Shown here piece by piece: positions 1 to 7,609 of a stretch of DNA of 64,000 nt. Position numbers and translations under genes: made by a program. Source of the stretch: JAMXLO01 sp963794185 (GTDB taxonomy: Bacteria; Pseudomonadota; Alphaproteobacteria; Acetobacterales; Acetobacteraceae); NCBI GenBank assembly GCA_963794185.1, contig CAWCDM010000137.1:7659-71658 (forward strand), written 5' to 3'. Every line of letters begins with the position of its first letter. Position 1 is the stretch's first letter. A model generated the notes under the pieces. The model was given only the letters and a program-made list of their open reading frames with translations. It searched no databases and was not told where the DNA came from.

Positions 1-224
1 GAAGGGTGGCCGGAAAGTCAAAAACTGGAGGCGCTGCGCCAGACATGGCTGGACACTGCAGACATTCCTAAGCAGAGACTTATCAGTGAGGAAATGCAGT
101 TAGGTTATGGCGGGATGTGCCGTATATCCCGATGGGGCACTGGGTTCAGTTTACTACGCATAGGCATAATATCATCGGTATGCCGTGGGGTTTTGCGGCA
201 TTCTACGTCGTGCAGAGGGTCTAG
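1..224 (+). pseudogene. 3' end of ABC transporter oligopeptide-type substrate-binding protein, frameshifted
   Basis: The gene enters from the left edge, so only the C-terminus is present. Frame 1 reads EGWPESQKLEALRQTW and on to EEMQL near base 105. Homology then continues in another frame as DVPYIPMGHWVQ, HNIIGMPWGF and AAFYVVQRV, ending at TAG 222-224. This tail, with the VPYIPMG motif and aromatic end, is typical of periplasmic SBP_bac_5 (peptide/opine-type) binding proteins, which deliver ligand to an ABC permease. A one-base indel around 105-110 breaks the frame. The rest of the gene and any permease genes lie outside the window. Family call is good; ligand is unknown. Confidence 0.7.
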
Positions 225-245
225 AGCTGATTGCGATCACTCTGG

Positions 246-345
246 CTAGTATCCTGTGGCGGTGAAGTAGTTGGCGCATTCCCGGTGAAGCATGTTGTAG
301 ATGCCATTCGCCTCTTGATCGATTGGCGTTGCCGGCCGTTTGCTC
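246..345 (-). pseudogene. Remnant of IS630-type transposase C-terminus
   Basis: Read on the minus strand, this short stretch gives GIYNMLHRECANYFTATGY followed by a TAG stop (plus-strand 246-248). The ending ECANYF-(S/T)A-x-GY is characteristic of the last residues of IS630-family transposases. Nothing upstream gives a continuous reading frame, so only a scrap remains. It differs from the intact IS630-type copy at 55.7-56.8 kb, which ends TTRYARA. Identification rests on a short motif only. Confidence 0.45.
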
Positions 346-435
346 CAACCAACAGCTCCGCCGAGGTCGCCGGGGTAGGTGGCGCGAATGCTTACGGCGG
401 GCGGCGCAATCTCCGGATATTAAGAAGTAAATATT

Positions 436-452
436 CCCCGGCAGAGCCGGGG
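436..452. repeat. Perfect hairpin, probable right-end stem-loop of IS200/IS605 remnant
   Basis: CCCCGGCAGAGCCGGGG is a perfect 7-bp stem with an AGA loop. It lies downstream (minus sense) of the decayed tnpA, where IS200/IS605 elements carry the subterminal hairpin recognised by the Y1 transposase. A closely related hairpin sits on the other side of tnpA at 788-808. Confidence 0.5.
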
Positions 453-515
453 GCTTTGTGGTTGGCGCCGCTCAAAGCGGCGATCGGGGTCGCTGATTCG
501 TCGCTGGGTTCGGGT

Positions 516-531
516 GGCCACTGAAGTGGCC
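516..531. repeat. Perfect inverted repeat just after tnpA remnant
   Basis: GGCCACTGAAGTGGCC forms a perfect 6-bp-arm stem 9 bases beyond the remnant tnpA stop. Its position suggests a terminator or part of the right end of the IS200/IS605 element. Confidence 0.4.
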
Positions 532-539
532 GGCTAGCG

Positions 540-770
540 TCAGAGGTTCATCCTCTCCAAACACTGGTCCTCCTGCAAATGATTAAGAATTTACTTTCGG
601 ATCACCGCTTCGTCACGCCCGACAGGCGATGCGGAATACCCGAGCGCCCAGAAAGTCTGAACAACGGAATTACACCGGATCGCCCATTAAATCCGTTCCA
701 GGTGGATAGTGCTCTTTCGCTTGATGAAGCCAATGACCTGCAAGGGATAGCCGAGGCATCGCCCCCGGAA
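540..770 (-). pseudogene. Decayed IS200/IS605-type TnpA (Y1 transposase) C-terminal half
   Basis: One minus-strand frame, interrupted by internal stops, reads LQVIGFIKRKSTIHLERI, then VVQTFWALGYSASPVGRDE, AVIRK, ILNHLQEDQCLERMNL and stop (plus-strand 540-542). This matches the C-terminal pattern of single-tyrosine HUH transposases of IS200/IS605: VVGFIKGKSAIHIAR, FWARGYFVSTVG-DE, YI-NQE-ED-RLEQMNL. At least two in-frame stops and a missing N-terminus make it non-functional. The hairpins at 436-452 and 788-808 are the expected end structures. Subfamily is uncertain. Confidence 0.65.
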
Positions 771-787
771 ATGTCGAACTTTTACTG

Positions 788-808
788 CCTCCCCGGCAGA
801 GCCGGAGG
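788..808. repeat. Hairpin at probable left end of IS200/IS605 remnant
   Basis: An imperfect palindrome with core CCGGCAGAGCCGG, the same core as the hairpin at 436-452. It lies upstream (minus sense) of the decayed TnpA, where the left-end stem-loop of such an element would be. Confidence 0.45.
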
Positions 809-1056
809 AATTTCCAATGTATTAAACAGTTTCTTCAAACGCTCACTGCTCACGTGGGGGTTGCGAGAAGCGTAGAGGTTGACTGAAGGCGCGGTGGCAA
901 GGCATCGCGTTGTCCCATCGTCGATCGACGATTCTCGCCCTTGCCGTAGTATGCCAGTTAGGGCGATAACGTAGATAGCGGAGAAGGTCTGCCTGGGTAG
1001 AGTTGAGGATAGGCGCGGTGCCGCGTGAGCGGTCCGTCTCCCATCCCCGCTCATCA

Positions 1057-1088
1057 AACTGGACGTGCGGATTTCCCGCATCCAGCTT
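1057..1088 (-). ncRNA. Group II intron domain V
   Basis: On the minus strand, AGCTGGATGCGGG, a GAAA-like loop, and TCCGCACGTCCAGTT pair into the conserved 34-nt catalytic hairpin of group II introns (AGC triad, bulge, GNRA-type loop). It lies just after the maturase ORF, as expected, and sets the intron orientation. Confidence 0.75.
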
Positions 1089-1089
1089 T

Positions 1090-1885
1090 CCGACTGGTTT
1101 GATTGTAAGGCCCACGGCGGTAATCCAGCGCCAGAACTCCAAGACCCCCGAAGATCAAGTCACTCGGGAATCGCTTGGTCCCGCGGCTGGGCACCTTATG
1201 CCGCCGACTGAGGAAATGTCGGACACGTTCGCAGACGTGGTGATCAATGGCCCTGTATGCCCGGTTGCGCGTTCCATAACAGAAATAGGCCGACCAACCG
1301 CGCAGCAAACCGTTCAGTTGGTGGCACACATCTGTCCATGGCTGCACGTTGCCTGGCACCAGAACCTCGTCGACCTTCGTCTTCATCCGCTTGACGCTCT
1401 TCTCCGATGGACTTGCGCCCAGGTACCTCTTGCCGTTCCTTTGGTAGCAATGCGGACCGAACGTGTACCCGAGGAAGTCGAAGCGCTCCGCCGTGCGTCC
1501 TTCACCGAGGTTTTCGCCTCGTTAAGCGTCAGCCCGAGCTGCGTCATCACCGCCTTTGTCCACGCCAGAGCCTCAGCCGCGCATCGTGGCTGAGGATGAC
1601 GAAGTCATCGGCATAGTTGACGATGTGTGCACGGAACGCCTCGCCGCGGCCGCTGCGTCGCCAATGCTTGAGGAAGCGGTTCATGTAGATGTTGGCAAGC
1701 AGCGGACTAGAAACGCCGCCCTGGGGCGTGCCGCGGGTGCTGCGTCTTGCCGCCGCTCATGCGCCGCTTACCGTCGCCATCCCGCTCTTCGATCGGCGCT
1801 TTGAGCCACAGCTTGATCAGCCGCAGCACATGCCGGTCGGAGATGCGCCGGGCCACCGATTCAGGAGGTCACGATGCGGGATCGT
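1090..1885 (-). pseudogene. ltrA: Group II intron reverse transcriptase/maturase, C-terminal part
   Basis: The minus strand from 1885 continues the reverse transcriptase exactly where the N-terminal part stops: FDTIPHRDLL, RRISDRHVLRLIKLWLKAP, RGTPQGGVSSPLLANIYMN, and the catalytic NYADDFVIL (YADD at 1604-1615). These pieces lie in different frames, so several indels are present, one just after DLL. The last segment, LNGLLRGWSAYF and GTKRFPSDLIFGGLG, is the maturase (X) and following domain. The gene is dead even without the recombinase insertion. A clear stop before domain V is not seen. Confidence 0.8.
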
Positions 1886-1891
1886 ATCGAA
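1886..1891. repeat. ATCGAA, left flanking copy at recombinase element
   Basis: ATCGAA occurs directly outside both ends of the inserted element (also 4637-4642). One copy belongs to the intact RT codons (Phe-Asp of KYFDTIPH), so the other is a target duplication or the strand-exchange overlap. Confidence 0.6.
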
Positions 1892-1935
1892 GGAAAGCAT
1901 CACACACTACCCACCACCGCGACATTCCGAATTCA

Positions 1936-2238
1936 GTGACGATTTTGCGTGAGCGGCATCCGTTTGAGGGCCGCTCATTGCAGGTTATAAGTACCATCAA
2001 GCGTGGTGGCACTCTGCAGTTGCTCGTCGTGCTACCCAATGGCAGCCGCTCGCTGATCCCTGCCAGCTGGACTGACTGGCGAGTAGCAGAGCGTAGCGGC
2101 ACGCCATTGACGGTTACCGGTCCCGAAAATCACGAATCCTGCTTGGCTTCATTGAGTGAATTGCTCCGCGCCCGAATGGTTGTCGACGCTCTTCTTGGCC
2201 GTTGCCCGAGTTCGATCGGCAAATCCGGCGGCCGATGA
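1936..2238 (+). CDS. Small accessory protein of recombinase element, DUF5372-like
   Basis: GTG start at 1936 gives a 100-residue protein. The region HPFEGRSLQV through SLIPASWTDW resembles the small DUF5372-type proteins (HPF..., then LPA-WTD) encoded immediately upstream of long serine recombinases in alphaproteobacteria. No catalytic motif is visible. It begins 44 bases inside the element's left end and overlaps the next gene by the sequence ATGA, so the two are probably translationally coupled. Function in recombination is unknown; family assignment is tentative. Confidence 0.55.
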   Translation: MTILRERHPFEGRSLQVISTIKRGGTLQLLVVLPNGSRSLIPASWTDWRVAERSGTPLTVTGPENHESCLASLSELLRARMVVDALLGRCPSSIGKSGGR

Positions 2239-2411
2239 GGAGAGTTTGCATGCAATGGACCCTGGCGTTTCTCGAGGTGCTGCCTCTGGAGGGGCAACCG
2301 CGGGATCCACACCTCGACGAAGAAGTGCTCGGCGAAGCTCTCAATGTATTAGTGCGCATGCTGGCGCAGTCCAGCGAGGCAGCAACGCAAATGGGAGCGG
2401 CCGATGAATGA
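2235..2411 (+). CDS. Small hypothetical protein of recombinase element
   Basis: The ATG at 2235 overlaps the stop of the upstream gene (ATGA) and the stop at 2409-2411 overlaps the recombinase start at 2404. The 58-residue product is acidic and likely helical (HLDEEVLGEALNVLVRMLAQ). No known domain is recognised. Tight overlaps on both sides argue that it is a real, coupled gene; a longer form from TTG 2202 is possible. Confidence 0.5.
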   Translation: MRRVCMQWTLAFLEVLPLEGQPRDPHLDEEVLGEALNVLVRMLAQSSEAATQMGAADE

Positions 2412-4320
2412 GCTCTCAAAGATCAGTGCCTCTCATCTGCGCCGCGCTGCCATCGTCTATGTTCGGCAATCTACCTCTGCGCAAGTTGAGTACAATAGAG
2501 AATCAACGCAGCGCCAGTATGGGTTGGTTTCGAAAGCAACCTCCCTGGGTTGGCCTTCGCAGCAGATTGTCGTGCTGGATGAGGATCTCGGGGTGTCCGG
2601 ATCGGGCATAGTCGCGCGCAGCGGCTTCGCACGGCTCACTGCCGAAGTCGCACTCGGTCATGTTGGCATCGTGCTCGGCCTCGAGGTTTCTCGACTTGCT
2701 CGAAACAATGCCGACTGGTATCGCCTTCTCGACCTTTGCGGGATCACAAGCACTCTTATCGGTGATGCCGATGGCATCTACGACGCTGCAAGCTATAATG
2801 ATCGGCTGCTGCTGGGGCTCAAGGGTACCATGAGCGAAGCCGAGCTACACGTGCTGCGGGCACGCTTGCTTGGAGGCATTCGCAACAAGGCCGCGCGTGG
2901 TGAACTCCGGCGGAACCTTCCGGTTGGGTTCGAGTGGGGCGAGAGGGATGGCGAGGTACGCTTCCATCCGGATGAAGCCGTTCGGGTTGCCATTCACGCC
3001 GTTTTTGCACGCTTCAATGAACTCGGGTCAGCACGCCGAGTTTGGCTGTGGTTCCGCAGTGAAGGTTTGCTCTTTCCTATGCGACGCCACTATGGGGACC
3101 CGATCCAGTGGATCGACCCCAGTTACATAGCGATCTATCATGTCCTGACAAATCCGGTCTACGCGGGCGCGTATGCGTATGGCAAGAGTTGCTTTGAAGT
3201 TACTCTCGACGCCTCGGGAGCGCGTAAGCAACACGTACGCAAGTTGCCGCAATCGCAATGGGCCGTGTTCATTCCAGACCACCATGAAGGCTATATCGAT
3301 CGGGCTACCTATGAGGCAAACCGCGCACGCATCGCTGCCAATACACATCCTCGTCCGCATCAGCCCGGTAGTGGCGCTATGAGAGAAGGTAGCGCGTTGC
3401 TGCAAGGTCTCGCTGTGTGCGGACATTGCGGGCGCAAGCTACGTACCCACTATACAGGTCGCACCGCCTCACCGGGCTATCACTGTGCTGGTGAGAACAT
3501 CGCCAACGGTCGTGGGGTCTACTGTATGAACATTGGCGCCACGCACGTCGACGAAGTGGCTGCACGCGCAACGCTCACCGCACTTGAGCCCATCGGTGTG
3601 AAAGCCGCGATTGCTGCTGCTGAGCGACTTGAAGCGGATTACGACGGTGCGCTGTCCCAGTGGCGTCTCGCCGTAGAACGTACGAACTATGAAGCACAGC
3701 GCGCTGAACGTCGCTATCGGGCCGTGGACGCCGAAAATCGTCTTGTCGCTCGAGGGCTCGAGGTGGAATGGGAGAAATGCCTGCGCGAGCTCGACATAGC
3801 CAAGGCAGAGCTGCAACGTCGCGAAGTACTGCGGCCGAGAACGCTCAGCAGCAGCGAACGCGAACGTTTACTCGCTCTGGGCTCCGACCTGCATAAAGTC
3901 TGGCAGGCTCCGACCACCTTGGCACGAGACAAGAAGGAGCTGTTGCGGACCGTTCTTGAGGAAGTCATCATTACAGTAGACAAGCATCAACGCCGCGCGC
4001 AGATCGCACTGCGTTGGCGTGGCGGCGCTCTCACGGAGATTACCCTCGACTCGCCGCGTCGGCAGGCAGCGGTGCGCACCGACGAGGACACAATCGCACT
4101 GGTTCGTCGTCTGGCCGAGCATTACCCCGACGCAACCATCGCGGGCATTCTCAATCGTCAGGAGCGCAAGACCGCTTATGGCCATCGCTTCACGGCTAAT
4201 CTGGTCGGCAACCTCCGCAGACATTGGGACGTTGCATGCTTCGAGCGCCCAAACGATCCGCCTGACGGTGATCTGCTGTCCGTCGCACAGACAGCAGCAG
4301 TACTGGTACCGCGGAGTTGA
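2404..4320 (+). CDS. Large serine recombinase with zinc ribbon
   Basis: The 638-residue product has an N-terminal resolvase domain (about 13-160) with the catalytic serine S23 in AIVYVRQSTSAQ and the conserved SRLARN and GTMSEAEL motifs. A Recombinase domain (about 180-290) follows. A zinc beta-ribbon starts with CGHCGRK near residue 340 and continues to YHCAGE and a further Cys. A coiled-coil-like stretch occupies about 400-500. Such enzymes cut and rejoin DNA through a serine-DNA link. The homologous HTH tail (SVAQTAAVL, then TIHRWLNEG, then GAPWRI) is continued in the next ORF, so this ORF ends earlier than relatives. Confidence 0.85.
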   Translation: MNELSKISASHLRRAAIVYVRQSTSAQVEYNRESTQRQYGLVSKATSLGWPSQQIVVLDEDLGVSGSGIVARSGFARLTAEVALGHVGIVLGLEVSRLARNNADWYRLLDLCGITSTLIGDADGIYDAASYNDRLLLGLKGTMSEAELHVLRARLLGGIRNKAARGELRRNLPVGFEWGERDGEVRFHPDEAVRVAIHAVFARFNELGSARRVWLWFRSEGLLFPMRRHYGDPIQWIDPSYIAIYHVLTNPVYAGAYAYGKSCFEVTLDASGARKQHVRKLPQSQWAVFIPDHHEGYIDRATYEANRARIAANTHPRPHQPGSGAMREGSALLQGLAVCGHCGRKLRTHYTGRTASPGYHCAGENIANGRGVYCMNIGATHVDEVAARATLTALEPIGVKAAIAAAERLEADYDGALSQWRLAVERTNYEAQRAERRYRAVDAENRLVARGLEVEWEKCLRELDIAKAELQRREVLRPRTLSSSERERLLALGSDLHKVWQAPTTLARDKKELLRTVLEEVIITVDKHQRRAQIALRWRGGALTEITLDSPRRQAAVRTDEDTIALVRRLAEHYPDATIAGILNRQERKTAYGHRFTANLVGNLRRHWDVACFERPNDPPDGDLLSVAQTAAVLVPRS

Positions 4321-4613
4321 CCATTCATCGCTGGCTAAACGAGGGTATCATCGCAGGCGAGCAACTTACGCCTGGAGCGCCGTGGCGCATTCGTTTAACA
4401 GATGACTTGCGCGCTCGCGTCGCCGAAGACGCTCCGGATGGTTATCTCACGGTCTACCAAACCATGCGTCTGTTGGGCGTCTCCAGACAAACAGTGTGGC
4501 AGCGCGTAAAGCGTGGCGAGATTTACGCGATCCACGTCAAGTGCGGACGCAAAAAAGGCTTGCGCCTCAAGGTGATCCGCTCTCAACCCACACTCTTCAA
4601 TCCAACTGCATAA
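4317..4613 (+). CDS. HTH DNA-binding segment, probable C-terminus of the recombinase
   Basis: This frame starts at TTG 4317, overlapping the recombinase stop (TTGA). It reads TIHRWLNEGIIAGEQL and GAPWRIRLTDDL, then a second HTH-like segment LGVSRQTVWQRVKRGEI. In longer relatives this excisionase-like (MerR-type) tail is part of the recombinase polypeptide. A one-base indel at about 4305-4316 may therefore have split one gene, or the two are coupled separate proteins. It ends 23 bases before the element's right end. Confidence 0.6.
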   Translation: MTIHRWLNEGIIAGEQLTPGAPWRIRLTDDLRARVAEDAPDGYLTVYQTMRLLGVSRQTVWQRVKRGEIYAIHVKCGRKKGLRLKVIRSQPTLFNPTA

Positions 4614-4636
4614 GCTTGGGGGCAGTATGACACACC

Positions 4637-4642
4637 ATCGAA
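4637..4642. repeat. ATCGAA, right flanking copy at recombinase element
   Basis: Identical to 1886-1891; together they bracket the inserted element. See the left copy for interpretation. Confidence 0.6.
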
Positions 4643-5164
4643 GTATTTGGACAGATCGGCGTCTACAACGTCCGTGTAGCCGCGGCAGATAAGCGTATGG
4701 ACTTCTTTGATCGCGTCGTGTCCGCCCCGCTTCGGGCGGTAGCCAAAGGCACTTGGGTCGAGGTCCGCTTCGAAGATCGGCTCAAGCACCAGCTTGGCCG
4801 CGGCCTGTACCGTTCGGTCCCGTATAGTCGGAATTCCGAGCGGCCGCTCGCCGTTGCCTCCAGGCTTCGGTATCATCACCCGTCGCACTGGTGCTGGTCG
4901 ATACGTCTTCTCGATCAGGTTCTTCCTGATGCCGGCCAGCCACTCCTCAAGCCCATCCTCCTCGATCTTCTCGAACGTCATCCCATCAACACCCGGTGCG
5001 CCATTGTTCGTGCGCATCAGGTCATACGCATGATGCAGGATGTCCTCGCGATAGATCTTGTCGTAGAGCAGGTAGAAGCGGTAGTCCGGCTCCGCCTTCG
5101 CCTTGAGATACAGCTTCCTCTGAAGGTTCCGGATCTTATCGGGTGTCTGCAGGCTCATCACCAA
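4643..5164 (-). pseudogene. ltrA: Group II intron reverse transcriptase/maturase, N-terminal part
   Basis: From ATG at 5164 the minus strand encodes about 174 residues: MSLQTPDKIRNLQRKLY, then NNGAPGVDGMTFE (RT0/RT1 region), PKPGGNGERPLGIPTIRDR and EADLDPSAFGYRPKRG, then DADLSKYFD (first catalytic Asp region), all typical of LtrA-type intron proteins. After FD the frame enters foreign sequence, which marks the recombinase element's right boundary. The remainder is at 1090-1885. Confidence 0.9.
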
Positions 5165-5829
5165 TCACCAATCCTCTTCTCCGTCGAAAGCACACCAGAA
5201 GTCAGGGGCCTTTCCTCCCCCGGCGTTACCCGGTTTCATTGGTCATATGACCCCGTCCGACTCCCGTGCAGACCGGCGCCCACAAGCGCCGTTGAGGCCG
5301 CAACCCTCGCCCAACACGGGCCTCCCCCAATTACCCGGCTCACCTTTCCAGCGTGCCGTGCCCAATACCCCGATGGACCAGAACAGGTGCATCTGTCGGT
5401 TGCTTCCCTGTTCCACCCGGGCCTTCCCCGTTTCTCAGGCGGGTCGGCGTCCATGACTTCACTTTCGGGGCCTGCTCAGGCTTCACTCGCGTTACGGCCC
5501 GTTGGATTGCTCAACCGCCCAAGGCGGCCTTTGTCACGAGGCTTCGACCCAGCCAGTTACCCAACTGAGCCGCTCGTCAGCTACCAAGTCCTACCGACAA
5601 CTTCTTGGGTGGATCCTTCCTCCACTGGTGAACCGCGCCGTTGGGGCGCACTGAGAAATCCAGGCTAGAGTGAGCGTCCAAACAGACTGCCTGAGTTTCG
5701 CACTCTGCCAACTCGTGCTTGGTTATGTCGGGCAATGGGCGCGCCGATATCGGCGGCACCTGGCGCCTGGTCCCCCGGGATTGCACCCTGCGCCAATACT
5801 CTCGTTGCAGTCACAGCATGGAGAGCCTC

Positions 5830-7287
5830 ATGACTTCGACGACCTGCATCCGCAATGCCACGTGCATCATCGCCTGGGATTCGGCGAACCGTCGGCACGC
5901 CTACCTGATGGGCGGCGACGTTGCTTTTACCGGCGACACGCTCAGCTTCGTCGGCAAGCACTACGACGGCGCGGCGGACGTGACGATCGACGGCGCCGAC
6001 CTGATGGTGATGCCCGGCCTGATCGATCTGCACTCGCACCCGAGCACCGAACCGTTCTATCGCGGCGTGCGCGAGGAGCACGGCGTTCCCGCCATGTACA
6101 TGAGCGGCCTGTACGAGCGCTCGGTCGCGCTGGAGCCGGATGCGGTCGCGCGCAAGGCCGGCAAGCAGGTGGCGTTCTGCGAGATGCTGCTGTCCGGCAT
6201 CACCAGCGTCGCCGATCTGTCCAGCATCGACGATGGCTGGATCGACCTGGCGGCGCAGAGCGGGCTGCGCGTGTTCCTCGCACCCAGCTATGCCTCCGCG
6301 CGGTGGTATCTGGAGAATGGCTGGGCGCTGAAATACCACTGGGACGAGGCGGCCGGACGTCGCGGCCTCGATGCGGCTCTGGCGCTGATCGAGCGGGCCG
6401 CTTCGCATCCTTCCGGCCGCCTGTCGGGCATCGTTTCGCCGGCACAGATCGACACCTGCACCACCGATCTGCTGCGCGACAGTTTCGCCGCGGCCGAGGT
6501 GCGCAACGTGCCGCTGACTGTGCACTGCGCGCAGAGCGTCAACGAGTTTCACGTGATGGTGGATCGTCACGGCCAGTCGCCGATACAGTTCGCGCGCGAC
6601 CTTGGCATCCTGTCGCCGCGCACCGTGCTGGGGCATGCGATGTTCATCGACGAGCATTCCTGGGTGCGCTGGCATACCCGCAGCGATCTTGGGATTTTGG
6701 TAGATACGGCCACCAACGTCGCGCATTGCCCGTCGCCGTTCGCGCGCTACGGGCACACGCTGGAGGATTTTGGCCGCTATCGCCGCGCCGGCGTCAATCT
6801 CGGCATCGGCACGGATGTCGCGCCACACAACGTGATCGAGGAGATGCGGCTGGCGGCGACCCTCACGCGTGTGGCGGCACGCGATATCAACGCCACGAGC
6901 GTTGGTGCGCTGTTCCATGCCGCGACCGTCGGCGGCGCGGAGGCTCTCGGGCGGACCGATCTCGGCCGGCTGACACAAGGGGCGAAGGCCGACCTGGTGC
7001 TGGTCGATATGGACAATCCGTGGATGCGGCCGACGCGGGATCCGCTGCGCTCCCTGGTGTTCACTGCGGCGGATCGCGCGGTGCACACGGTGTTCGTGCA
7101 CGGCGTCAAGGTGATGGAGCAGGGGCGGGTGCTGACGATGGACCATGAAGCCGCGCTGGCGGCAGTGGCGGAGGGGCAGCAGCGCATGCTCCGCGACGCG
7201 CCGTCGCGCGACTGGGCAGGGCGAACGGCGGACCAGATCGCGCCGCTGAGTTTGCCGGTGCTGGGTGCGGGGCGTAATCAGGCGTGA
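5830..7287 (+). CDS. Amidohydrolase, cytosine-deaminase/AtzB-like subtype
   Basis: The start at 5830 is preceded by a purine-rich GGAGAG at good spacing; ATG 5818 is an alternative. The 485-residue product is a metal-dependent hydrolase. PGLIDLHSHPS gives the HxH metal pair, VHCAQS and LGHAMFID the next histidines, and GIGTDVAPHN the catalytic Asp. The short N- and C-terminal beta-sandwich strands (DGADLMVMPG; GAKADLVLVDMDNP) are as in the AtzB/TrzN/SsnA group, which remove amino groups or cleave C-N or C-Cl bonds in heterocycles. It is probably cytosolic. No partner gene is adjacent; substrate unknown. Confidence 0.85.
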   Translation: MTSTTCIRNATCIIAWDSANRRHAYLMGGDVAFTGDTLSFVGKHYDGAADVTIDGADLMVMPGLIDLHSHPSTEPFYRGVREEHGVPAMYMSGLYERSVALEPDAVARKAGKQVAFCEMLLSGITSVADLSSIDDGWIDLAAQSGLRVFLAPSYASARWYLENGWALKYHWDEAAGRRGLDAALALIERAASHPSGRLSGIVSPAQIDTCTTDLLRDSFAAAEVRNVPLTVHCAQSVNEFHVMVDRHGQSPIQFARDLGILSPRTVLGHAMFIDEHSWVRWHTRSDLGILVDTATNVAHCPSPFARYGHTLEDFGRYRRAGVNLGIGTDVAPHNVIEEMRLAATLTRVAARDINATSVGALFHAATVGGAEALGRTDLGRLTQGAKADLVLVDMDNPWMRPTRDPLRSLVFTAADRAVHTVFVHGVKVMEQGRVLTMDHEAALAAVAEGQQRMLRDAPSRDWAGRTADQIAPLSLPVLGAGRNQA

Positions 7288-7609
7288 CCCGCGGCCGGCG
7301 AGACTGCCGGCGAATTGGCTGCACCAACGCAGCGCTGCGCACAGCCTTCGCTCATCGGCTTCCGCAGCATCTGTAGCCGCCGCAACCTGTCGATCGGCAA
7401 TGCCGGGCGCTGGCGTGACGCCCCGTGGCATGGCACCCTCGGGGCCGCCTCCAACCGACGAGGCCGGCCATGAAGATCCGCGCCCACACCGGCGAAGTCC
7501 GGAAGCGAACCGAAGCTCGTCCCGGAGCGCCGGCCAGAGGCGATGAAGCCCGCACGACGCAGACGAAGACGCACGCGCACAGCAGCGAATAAATGGGAGG
7601 AGGGGCGAA
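7288..7609. other. Intergenic stretch, no supported gene
   Basis: Between the amidohydrolase and the secreted propeller protein. It contains short frames only, including a 41-codon one from 7470 with no recognisable features. GGGAGGAGGGGC just before 7610 is the ribosome binding site of the next gene. Confidence 0.5.

Larger units (their letters stand above)
1892..4636 (+). mobile_element. Serine-recombinase mobile element inserted in group II intron RT gene
   Basis: The boundaries follow from the interrupted reverse transcriptase: KYFD is read up to 4643 and resumes as FDTIPH at 1891 on the minus strand. The 2745-bp insert carries four plus-strand ORFs with overlapping starts and stops (1936-2238, 2235-2411, 2404-4320, 4317-4613). 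The ends lack clear terminal inverted repeats. Instead the near-identical words AGCATCACACAC (1896-1907) and AGTATGACACAC (4624-4635) occur in direct orientation at the two ends, as recombination-site halves might. Long single-recombinase elements with small upstream ORFs (y4bA-like) are known from rhizobia; assignment to that group is from memory and inferred. Confidence 0.75.
1000..5651 (-). mobile_element. Group II intron, degenerate and interrupted by a recombinase element
   Basis: The intron runs on the minus strand. Its 5' end is probably at 5651, where the minus strand reads GTGCGCCCC, close to the GUGYG consensus. About 490 bases of structured 5' domains precede the reverse-transcriptase ORF at 5164. 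A domain V hairpin lies at 1057-1088, and the 3' end should be roughly at 990-1010. Removing the 2745-bp insertion leaves about 1.9 kb, a normal size for a bacterial group II intron with an LtrA-type protein. The ORF is broken by the insertion and further indels, so the intron cannot make its own maturase. Exact 3' boundary is not resolved. Confidence 0.8.

Noticed and set aside
231..524. 97-codon plus-strand ORF
   Set aside because: It covers antisense of the IS630 remnant and the hairpins and has no protein features.
579..875. 98-codon plus-strand ORF
   Set aside because: The opposite strand carries a clear, though decayed, TnpA pattern; the plus-strand frame has none.
7470..7595. 41-codon ORF before the propeller gene
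   Set aside because: Arg/Thr-rich, no conserved motif, no convincing ribosome binding site.
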